64,000 bases of DNA from Sulfuricurvum sp. (lineage in GTDB: Bacteria; Campylobacterota; Campylobacteria; Campylobacterales; Sulfurimonadaceae), in the NCBI RefSeq assembly GCF_023229695.1, contig NZ_JALNYS010000010.1:72719-136718 (forward strand), in the 5' to 3' direction. Within the stretch, counting starts at the first letter, position 1; each line of letters begins with the position of its first letter. Below the pieces are notes generated by a model that was not told where the DNA came from, did not search any database, and worked only from the letters and a program-made list of their open reading frames with translations. Shown piece by piece: positions 57,602 through 64,000 of the stretch. Both the position numbers and the translations under genes were made by a program.

Positions 57602-59218
57602 ATGATCAGCCACACCAAGAATATTCTTGTTGCCGATACCGATATTCATCTCATCGCTTTTCTGCAAGAGGAGATTCAAAACAGACAATTCCACTACTCG
57701 TTTGCAGCGGGATACGACTATCTCGTCGATCAGCTGGAGAATGAAACCTTTTTTGCAGCCATCGTCGATTTTGAACTCGAAAACAGCGAGGGGGATAAAT
57801 TTATCGATTACATCATCACCAAAAATATCCCGACAATCGCTACCGTGAATGAGATGAGTGTAGCACAGTACAACACACTCTCACGCTACCCCATAATCGA
57901 TTATGTGATCAAAAGCAATCTGGCAGGGAAAAAATATCTCCGCGATCTTCTCCAGGGGCTCGAATATTTTTACCACAAACACATCCTCGTCTGCTGCAAC
58001 GCTTCGTGTTCTCCGGCATCCGAATCGATCTTGCGGTTATTTCGTTCGCTGCTGTTTCGTCCTATCCTCACGACCTCCGCGTATGACGCGTTACGGATTC
58101 TCGATGAAGATGAGTCGATCAAAATCGTCTACGTCAATGAAACGTTGCACGATCAAGAGGGGTTATGGTTGTGCCGGGAGATCAAAAATCGCTATCCTAG
58201 CCGGGATATCATCCTTTTCGGGGGTTCTAAAATGGCAATGGATCTCCAACAATTTGAAAAACTTAAAGGGGAATTTTTTAAAAGCGGCGTAACCGATTTT
58301 TTCGGGGAGTCGATCGATAAAGAGCGGTTCAATACCCATCTGCTCAATACGACCAAAATACTCAAACAAAAAAAATCTCTCGGCAGCTATATCCAAACGG
58401 TAGAGCGCTATGTCCTCATCTCCATTACCAATCTAAACGGGATCATTCTCTATGCCAGCGACGCTTTTTGCGACATCTGCGGTTATTCCAAAGAGGAGCT
58501 GATCGGAAAAAGCCACAATATTATCCGCCATCCCGATATGGACCCCTCTATTTTTAAAGATTTATGGAGTACGCTGAAGTCCGGAAAAGGATGGAAAGGG
58601 GAGGTCAAAAACCGGAAAAAAAACGGAGACCATTACTGGGTTTCGGTCTCCGTCGAACCGATGTATGACGATACGGGGTCGGTCATCGCCTACCAATCGG
58701 TCCGGTTTGATATCACCGATCGAAAAAGGGTGGAAGAGCTCTTGATTACAGACCGTCTGACCGGAATCTTTAACCGCCGCAAATTTGACGAAGTGCTCCA
58801 CTACGAATTTTCCCAACGGAAACGGCGGGAGAAAGATCTCGCACTCATCATGGTCGATTTCGACCATTTTAAACAGATCAACGACACCTACGGGCATCAA
58901 ACCGGAGACAACGTCCTGATCCAAACGGCAAAACTGATGCATGCCTCCATACGTTCCAGCGATTCGCTCTACCGCTGGGGCGGCGAAGAGTTCTGTATCA
59001 TCTGCCCCTCTACCGACAGTGAAGGGGTGATGAATCTGGCGGCAAAAGTCAAAACCGCCATCAACGAATGCGATTTTTGTACCATCGGCAGACAAACGGT
59101 CAGTTTGGGCGTTGCACTCGCACAAGAAGAGGATACGGTCGATTTGTTTGTCAAGCGGGTGGACACGGCCCTCTATAAAGCCAAATTCCTCGGAAGAAAC
59201 CGGATCGAATGGGAATGA
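57602..59218 (+). CDS. REC-like-PAS-GGDEF diguanylate cyclase
   Basis: The ATG at 57602 (MISHTKNILVADTDIHL) follows AAGGAAC. Two REC-like regions come first (~1-130 and ~135-260; the second lacks a clear phospho-acceptor set). A PAS/PAC (~275-385; LNGIILYASDAFCDICGYSKEELIGKSHNIIRHPDM, aerotaxis-like) and GGDEF (~390-535) with RWGGEEF and an RxxD I-site follow. The 538-aa protein should make cyclic-di-GMP. The PAS motif KSHNIIRHPDM resembles the one in the 27700 HD-GYP protein, hinting at opposing enzymes responding to related signals. Confidence 0.92.
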   Translation: MISHTKNILVADTDIHLIAFLQEEIQNRQFHYSFAAGYDYLVDQLENETFFAAIVDFELENSEGDKFIDYIITKNIPTIATVNEMSVAQYNTLSRYPIIDYVIKSNLAGKKYLRDLLQGLEYFYHKHILVCCNASCSPASESILRLFRSLLFRPILTTSAYDALRILDEDESIKIVYVNETLHDQEGLWLCREIKNRYPSRDIILFGGSKMAMDLQQFEKLKGEFFKSGVTDFFGESIDKERFNTHLLNTTKILKQKKSLGSYIQTVERYVLISITNLNGIILYASDAFCDICGYSKEELIGKSHNIIRHPDMDPSIFKDLWSTLKSGKGWKGEVKNRKKNGDHYWVSVSVEPMYDDTGSVIAYQSVRFDITDRKRVEELLITDRLTGIFNRRKFDEVLHYEFSQRKRREKDLALIMVDFDHFKQINDTYGHQTGDNVLIQTAKLMHASIRSSDSLYRWGGEEFCIICPSTDSEGVMNLAAKVKTAINECDFCTIGRQTVSLGVALAQEEDTVDLFVKRVDTALYKAKFLGRNRIEWE

Positions 59219-61012
59219 TCAGCGCTGCAGCGTCGAACAGAGTTTTAAAAACGCTTCGCCGTAACGTTCGAATTTGACCTCGCCTACCCCCCCGACCGTG
59301 AGCATCTCGCTCTTCTTGGAAGGGAGTTTTTCGGCCATTTCGTAGAGGGTTTTGTCACTGAAGACGACATAGGGCGGGACATTGTTCACTTTGGCGATTT
59401 CGCTTCTAAGCTTGCGCAATTGTTCGAAACGATCGTGATTGTCTCCCGAAGTGTCCCCTTTTTTGAAGGGGGCGGAACCTCTTCTCACATCGGCAAGCCG
59501 TTCTTTTCGGATCGATACGGTTTGTTTGTTTTTGATAATCTCCATCCCGTAGCTATCCAGTGAGACGACCCGGTACTCCCCCTGCCGGAGGGCTTTGAGT
59601 TCCAAAAGGCGATCGGCGACGGTGAGCCATTGACGGCGGCTTTTCTCTTTGCCGATACCGTAGACCGAGAGGGTATCGTGTCCGTTTTGCTCAATCTTCG
59701 GATTCGCCGATCCCATCAGGATATCGACGACGTACTGCACACCGAAGCGCTGGCCGCTGCGGTAGACGCATGAGAGAAGTTTCAGCGACTCTTGGGTGAT
59801 ATCGACACTCTCCCTCTCCGGTTCGAGACAGTTGTCACAGTGGGTTTGACATGCAGATGCCGTATCGTCGAAATATTCGGCGATCAGCTGATGACGGCAC
59901 ACCTGAGAGGAGGCAAATTTCGCCATTGCTTCGAGTTTTTCGAAAGCAAGCTGTTTGTAGGCCGATTCGCTCTGCGACTCGATCATCCGCTTCCGCTCCG
60001 CGATATCCGATGCCGAAAACAGCAGTAAGGTAGAAGCGGCCAATCCGTCACGCCCGGCACGCCCGATCTCCTGATAGTAGTTTTCGATTGTCTTGGGGAG
60101 CGAGGTGTGGACGACGAAGCGGATGTTGCTTTTGTCGATCCCCATACCGAATGCGACCGTAGCGACGACGACCTGGATCTCATCGTTGAGAAACGCCCGG
60201 TAGGTCTCGTTTTTTTGTTCGCTCGCCAGTCCGGCATGATAGGGGCGCGAGGGGATCTTTTTATGGGTGAGAAACTCGGCAATACTCTCCGCCTCTTTAC
60301 GGGTGAAGGTGTAGACGATACCGCTCTCCCCCTCAAACGTATCGAGGAAACTCAGCAGTTGCTCACGCCCGTTGCCGTTTCGGTGGAGGACGCGAATCAT
60401 CAGATTATCCCGGCACACTTTTGCCCGGATCACCACGGGGTCGCGGAGACTCAGCTGGGTGAGGATATCGTGCTCGACCGTATGGGTTGCCGTCGCTGTA
60501 AACGCCGCAATGGGAACCGTTGGAAAGAGCTCACGCAAACGGTAGAGCTGACGATAATCCTCCCGAAACTCGTGCCCCCATTCGCTGACGCAGTGCGCTT
60601 CGTCAACGACGAAAAAATCGATTTTAATCTCGTGTAAAAAGCGTAAAAACTCTCCGTTTTTCAGCCGTTCCGGAGCGACATAGAGGAATTTCACCTTCCC
60701 CGCCACCGCACGGCCCATCGTGATACCGATCTCTTCACTGCTCTGCATCGACGACACCATGGCCGCCTCGATACCGAATGCCCCGAGTGCCGTGATCTGA
60801 TCGTGCATGAGGGCCAGCAGCGGAGAGACGACGACGCTCACCCCCCCCATCAGCAAGGAGGGGAGCTGATAACAAAGCGATTTTCCACCCCCTGTAGGGA
60901 GAATCATCATCAGATCCCGCCCGCCAATGATCGCATCGACCGCCTCCTCCTGAAACGTTCGGAAAGAGGAGTGTCCGAATACGGTTTTGAGTACGTTGTA
61001 TTTTTGTTCCAC
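59219..61012 (-). CDS. recQ: ATP-dependent DNA helicase RecQ
   Basis: This 597-aa helicase starts at GTG 61012. Motifs are 0 FRTFQEEAVDAI, I LPTGGGKSLCYQLP, II VVDEAHC, III FTATAT, V ATVAFGMGIDKSN and VI QEIGRAGRDG. The zinc-binding set (VCRHQLIAEYFDD…CQTHCDNC), RQC and C-terminal HRDC domain (SEIAKVNNVPPYVVFSDKTLYEMAEKLP) are all present. RecQ unwinds DNA in recombinational repair. It converges with the 57602 gene, with stop codons adjacent. Confidence 0.96.
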   Translation of the reverse strand: MEQKYNVLKTVFGHSSFRTFQEEAVDAIIGGRDLMMILPTGGGKSLCYQLPSLLMGGVSVVVSPLLALMHDQITALGAFGIEAAMVSSMQSSEEIGITMGRAVAGKVKFLYVAPERLKNGEFLRFLHEIKIDFFVVDEAHCVSEWGHEFREDYRQLYRLRELFPTVPIAAFTATATHTVEHDILTQLSLRDPVVIRAKVCRDNLMIRVLHRNGNGREQLLSFLDTFEGESGIVYTFTRKEAESIAEFLTHKKIPSRPYHAGLASEQKNETYRAFLNDEIQVVVATVAFGMGIDKSNIRFVVHTSLPKTIENYYQEIGRAGRDGLAASTLLLFSASDIAERKRMIESQSESAYKQLAFEKLEAMAKFASSQVCRHQLIAEYFDDTASACQTHCDNCLEPERESVDITQESLKLLSCVYRSGQRFGVQYVVDILMGSANPKIEQNGHDTLSVYGIGKEKSRRQWLTVADRLLELKALRQGEYRVVSLDSYGMEIIKNKQTVSIRKERLADVRRGSAPFKKGDTSGDNHDRFEQLRKLRSEIAKVNNVPPYVVFSDKTLYEMAEKLPSKKSEMLTVGGVGEVKFERYGEAFLKLCSTLQR

Positions 61013-61119
61013 GGGGGCAGCTCTTCAAACGATAGATTTCGGGAATTATAGTCTAATCCCCAGTTTTAATCCAATCCGGGTAAAATTCAAAAAGATACCA
61101 TCAAAATAGAGTGATAACC

Positions 61120-61692
61120 ATGCGAACACAAAGAGTCCCTTTCGGAACAAAAAAACCGGGGAAGAAAAATGCCGTTTTTTTAGCCATCTATGTCGATGCC
61201 ATTTCACCGTGGAAATATTTCAAAGAGGATCTTCGCCATCTCCAATGCCCTGCCCTCATCATGATCGACCGCTGGGACGGACGGATGGGATTTCCGGGGG
61301 GAACGGTGGATGAGGGGGAGAGCTTGCTCGAAGCACTGGTAAGGGAGATCAAAGAGGAGATCGGCATCACGATCCGGCCGGAGAAAGTGCACCCCATCGT
61401 ATCACATGAAAATCGCCTCATCACCCATCTCTACGGCCTCAAAGTTCTCGAAGCGGAGTTTTTACATATTTATTACCATATCCTCAACAACTTCTCCCGA
61501 TCGATCCTCCTGCACGCTTACGAAGAGGGGGATCAATCCCATTTTATGTCGGAGATCACGGGGATCAAGATCGTCCCTTTGATCCGTCATGAGAATAAAG
61601 GGATCAACCGCTTTATCGAAAACGCGTTTGCGGGGGCGACGAGAGAAGACCTTGAAGTTCTCCTTGACGAGATCTTCAACATCAGATTGTAA
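61120..61692 (+). CDS. Nudix hydrolase
   Basis: I choose ATG 61120 over GTG 61111, giving 190 residues. The Nudix box GGTVDEGESLLEALVREIKEEIGI (GX5EX7REUXEEXGU) lies near residue 65, preceded by LIMIDRWDGRMGFPGG. The C-terminal half is unusual (EFLHIYYHILNNFSRSILLHAYEEGDQSHFMSEITGI) and resembles the U8 snoRNA-decapping-type Nudix subgroup. It probably hydrolyses a nucleoside diphosphate derivative; the substrate is not predictable. Divergent from recQ. Confidence 0.88.
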   Translation: MRTQRVPFGTKKPGKKNAVFLAIYVDAISPWKYFKEDLRHLQCPALIMIDRWDGRMGFPGGTVDEGESLLEALVREIKEEIGITIRPEKVHPIVSHENRLITHLYGLKVLEAEFLHIYYHILNNFSRSILLHAYEEGDQSHFMSEITGIKIVPLIRHENKGINRFIENAFAGATREDLEVLLDEIFNIRL

Positions 61693-61697
61693 TCCTC

Positions 61698-62423
61698 TTA
61701 ACGGACCCGTTTTCCGACGATATCCCCAAACAAAAGAACATCTTCGAGAACCGCTTTTTCACACAGTCCCTCGTTGTCGAGGTTGATCAGCAGTTCCCCG
61801 TTGGCACTGGAAAAAATACGGTCATTCAAAATCACTTTCAAAAACTCCCCCTCTTCCCGATCGAGCTCTTTTTTTACCGCCGCAAGCTGCTCTTTTTGGG
61901 GAAACACAACATCGATCCGTCCGTCGGTTTTATTTCCGCCGATCGCATTGAAATAGGTGTTCTGGCGCCCTTTTGAATAGTATTTCAGATTAAAAAAGAG
62001 GCTTAGGATATCCTCTTTGGCATAATAATCGTTTTGATCCTTCTCTTTATGGGTTTCGCCGTCTGCGACCTCGGTCGTCTCTTTCCAGACGATTTTATTC
62101 TGGTGATCGAACGTATAGAATTTGGTGTTTTTCTTGCTGTTTGTTTGCCGGATTTTCATATAGGTATCGGGGATCAATTTGCCGTTTTTCACCGTTCCGC
62201 GACTCTCATAGAGCTCAAAACGGTTATTGGAGAGGACTTTTGCGATCCCCGTCGTCCTCGCCTCGACATGGATCGTATAGGTCTGATCGTCTCGTATCTC
62301 CAGCCGCGTATCGGCCATCCCCATTTTCTGAAAAACGCCGAAAGAGACCTCGTACGAGGCGGTGAGTGTTTTTGCACCCGCCATTGCCGTCAAAATCAAT
62401 AAAAGTCCTAAAAATTTTTTCAT
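61698..62423 (-). CDS. DUF3108 periplasmic protein
   Basis: This 241-aa protein has a signal peptide (MKKFLGLLLILTAMAGA) and a beta-rich DUF3108 domain (LTASYEVSFGVFQKMGMADTRLEIRDD, FELYESRGTVKNGKLIPDTY, LLSLFFNLKYY-like DILSLFFNL). The DUF3108 family is exported to the periplasm or outer membrane side in many proteobacteria, with unknown function. It converges on the Nudix gene 5 bp away. Single gene. Confidence 0.85.
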   Translation of the reverse strand: MKKFLGLLLILTAMAGAKTLTASYEVSFGVFQKMGMADTRLEIRDDQTYTIHVEARTTGIAKVLSNNRFELYESRGTVKNGKLIPDTYMKIRQTNSKKNTKFYTFDHQNKIVWKETTEVADGETHKEKDQNDYYAKEDILSLFFNLKYYSKGRQNTYFNAIGGNKTDGRIDVVFPQKEQLAAVKKELDREEGEFLKVILNDRIFSSANGELLINLDNEGLCEKAVLEDVLLFGDIVGKRVR

Positions 62424-62489
62424 CCGATCTACCTTTTTTTTATGAAAATTATCGCTTTATCGTGAATCTATTGCGAATTAAAATCTTTT

Positions 62490-63344
62490 TCACGATGACT
62501 CTAACATTTCGCTGATGGCTTTGATCTCATCAACGGAGAGTTCAAATTCAAAGATACGCAAGTCTTCCTTAATATGTTCTGGTGAGGTTGAGCCGTTCAG
62601 GGGAACGATCCCGATTTGGGTCAGGTATCGGTAGAGGATTTGAACTTCGTTTCTTCCGTATTTCTCCGCCAGTTCGCGGAATGTTTGACTTCTCAAAAGA
62701 TGGGGATTGCCGGTCAGGCTCCAGAAACTTTGGTAAATGATCCCCATCTCATCGCACCGGCGGCGCAACTCTATGTCATAACCGCTCTGCGGGTAAAAAC
62801 GGTTCTGTACCACCGCCGGCTTCACCTCAGCGTCATCGCAGAGCCGCTCAAAGAGCTCCAAATCGTAGCAGTTGCTGATCCCCAGCTGCCGAACCTGGCC
62901 GCTGCGGTAGAGCTCCTCCATCGCTCTCCAGACCTTTAAAAGATCGCGGTAGGGGAAAAGCGGGGAGTGGAGCACCAGAGAATCGACGTATTCGGTACGG
63001 AGGTTTCGCTTCGACGTTTCAAACGACCGGGCTACCTGAATCTCCAACGGGGCCGAAGGATCATATGGGATACGGTTCGGGTCCTGACCTTCCAGAGGGG
63101 TGAATTTGGTTTGGAGAAACAGCTCCTCGCGCCCTATCCCCCGATCGGCCAGCCGAAGGAGTGCCTCCCCCACCAAAAACTCTTCGTAGTGTTTGGGCTG
63201 ACATGCCGTATCGATCCCCCGAAACCCGCTCATCACGGCCATCTCGACCAGATCGGCCGTCCGCTCTTTTTTCCACGCCGTACCGTAAATCATTTTCGGC
63301 ATTTTGACATTTTCGGCTGTCATTATAAAAAAGTTATTCTCCAT
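62490..63344 (-). CDS. Aldo/keto reductase
   Basis: This ~284-aa TIM-barrel oxidoreductase has catalytic Asp in GFRGIDTACQ, Lys in LFLQTKFTP, His in DSLVLHSPLFPYRDL and the NADPH-side motifs QLGISNCYDLELFERL, PAVVQNRFYPQ and VPLNGSTSPEHIKEDL. The usual catalytic Tyr region reads KHYEEF. It reduces an aldehyde or ketone with NADPH; the substrate is unknown. The start at 63344 (MENNFF) is preferred for spacing to AGAGG; ATG 63353 is possible. Confidence 0.9.
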   Translation of the reverse strand: MENNFFIMTAENVKMPKMIYGTAWKKERTADLVEMAVMSGFRGIDTACQPKHYEEFLVGEALLRLADRGIGREELFLQTKFTPLEGQDPNRIPYDPSAPLEIQVARSFETSKRNLRTEYVDSLVLHSPLFPYRDLLKVWRAMEELYRSGQVRQLGISNCYDLELFERLCDDAEVKPAVVQNRFYPQSGYDIELRRRCDEMGIIYQSFWSLTGNPHLLRSQTFRELAEKYGRNEVQILYRYLTQIGIVPLNGSTSPEHIKEDLRIFEFELSVDEIKAISEMLESS

Positions 63345-63434
63345 CCCTGCCATCCTCTACTAAAAGTGCGGGAAGTATAATCGGTATCGACTCACAACTT
63401 ACTTTAACGCTCTCCAGTCTGAAAATGATACCAT

Positions 63435-63648
63435 CTGACCTTACGCACTTGTCTAAACACGTGCGAAAAGGTTAGTAATCTCCCGTATCCGAAAGATACG
63501 GGAAGCTTTAGGGGGTTGTATGGGTGAAAAGCGTTAAAAAAGCCAACTGCTTGGCTTTTTTAGCTTTGGAACCCGGCCGATGCACGAAGTTCCGGCTGGG
63601 CCATCCCTGCCACTTTACGGGCTTTGCCCGAAAAGTGCGTAACATCAG
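63435..63648 (-). mobile_element. R-family full-length element, copy 8
   Basis: 214 bp from CTGACCTTACGCACTTGT to GAAAAGTGCGTAACATCAG, the best-preserved full-length copy in opposite orientation to copy 7. It has the CCCGTATCCGAAAGATACGGG hairpin, a terminator and the CACTTTACGGGCTTTGCCCG hairpin. Flanks ATACCAT (63428-63434) and ATACAAT (63649-63655) match at 6 of 7 bases. It occupies most of the 385-bp gap; the remainder holds no gene. Confidence 0.82.
63535..63561. terminator. Bidirectional intrinsic terminator inside R copy 8
   Basis: AAAAAAGCCAA-CTGC-TTGGCTTTTTT, the same 11-bp stem as in copy 7 with a different loop. Confidence 0.7.
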
Positions 63649-63729
63649 ATACAATGTTAAACGATACTAGAATCAAATACACACATCAAAGGTATCCACA
63701 CATATCATCTAGCGGTTATTGAGAGAAAA

Positions 63730-64000
63730 ATGGAAGCAGCGTCGAATAAAAAAGGAACCGATAACGAATCAAGCGAAAAAGTGATTTCGCTTGATATCGA
63801 TACAAAAAGGGTCTCTTCCTCAATTGCCATCAACAGCCAAGAGAGCCCGAAGTTCACGGTCGAAGAGGTCATTGACGAATATTTTGATCACTTCGACGAA
63901 AAACTTCACTCTTTCTCCCGCTATGAATCGGCGCAGAAGGCGATTGATTTTCTACGGTTGCGCCGGTTTCTGATGACAACCTACAATACTCTGGTTGAAC
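63730..64000 (+). CDS. Unrecognised protein, N-terminal part (runs off the window)
   Basis: The frame opens at ATG 63730 and stays open to the window edge (90 codons). It begins with a polar, Ser/Asn/Lys-rich segment (MEAASNKKGTDNESSEK), then SLDIDTKRVSSSIAIN, TVEEVIDEYFDHFDEKLHSFSRYESAQK and FLRLRRFLMTTYNTLVE, which looks helical and soluble. The family cannot be told from this part. GAGAGAAA precedes the start. Confidence 0.55.
   Translation, partial: MEAASNKKGTDNESSEKVISLDIDTKRVSSSIAINSQESPKFTVEEVIDEYFDHFDEKLHSFSRYESAQKAIDFLRLRRFLMTTYNTLVE

Overview
The window looks like a chromosome segment of a Campylobacterota bacterium close to Sulfuricurvum/Sulfurimonas. That is inferred from gene content: a FlhB C-terminal paralogue beside a FliK-type gene, an FmdE-type protein, a small c-type cytochrome, many histidine kinase, REC, GGDEF and HD-GYP proteins, and promoters with a clear TATAAT but no obvious -35 box. 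Most of the window is moderately GC-rich, and two blocks are strikingly AT-rich.

Layout. 1-4 kb: end of a flagellar FliK-like gene, FlhX, cytochrome c, FmdE protein, YcgN, a small membrane protein, AmmeMemoRadiSam radical SAM enzyme. 4-10.4 kb: tripartite ABC-2 efflux system (two permeases, double ATPase, HlyD adaptor) divergent from a TolC gene. 11.6-13.2 kb: AT-rich pair (AAA ATPase plus a 163-aa protein) resembling a defence module, followed by a decayed copy of the arfB 3' end. 13.6-16.3 kb: PAS/GAF/HD-GYP sensor. 16.3-21.9 kb: arfB, YdcZ-type transporter, then a molybdenum hydroxylase operon (mocA-like, xdhC-like, FAD, 2Fe-2S and Mo subunits). 22-24.9 kb: PDC membrane protein, DksA-like protein without its zinc finger, pcm, hsp20, GIY-YIG. 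24.8-31.6 kb: one sensory cluster (FIST histidine kinase, REC-PAS-HD-GYP, REC, substrate-binding lipoprotein, HAMP histidine kinase). 32.5-36 kb: sbcD and sbcC.

36-48.5 kb is an accessory island starting at the sbcC 3' end: RhuM-PLD, ORF6N-PLD, KilA-N, an AT-rich CHAT protease, two MNT/HEPN toxin-antitoxin pairs around an AAA_14 ATPase, HD and degenerate REC proteins, tRNA-Arg(CCG), and a third MNT locus with relics. Its main signal is that the sbcC 3' end recurs after each inserted gene: as a 49-aa mini-ORF, as a 33-aa mini-ORF, and fused to the C-terminus of the KilA-N protein. This suggests repeated insertion of cargo at the sbcC end.

48.5-64 kb: a large kinase/GGDEF/EAL hybrid, PocR-GGDEF, ydhR and marR (divergent), MASE1-GGDEF, an EF-hand-like protein, REC-PAS-GGDEF, recQ, Nudix hydrolase, DUF3108 protein, aldo/keto reductase and the start of an unrecognised gene.

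Two dispersed intergenic repeat families run through the window. The first ('R') has imperfect terminal inverted repeats related to CTGATGTTACGCACTT, carries internal hairpins and terminators, and shows 7-bp flanking direct repeats at three copies, as a MITE would. The second ('B') is a 130-bp element present twice, each time beside an R element. Four GGDEF proteins, one EAL domain and three HD-GYP/HD proteins make cyclic-di-GMP signalling the dominant regulatory theme.
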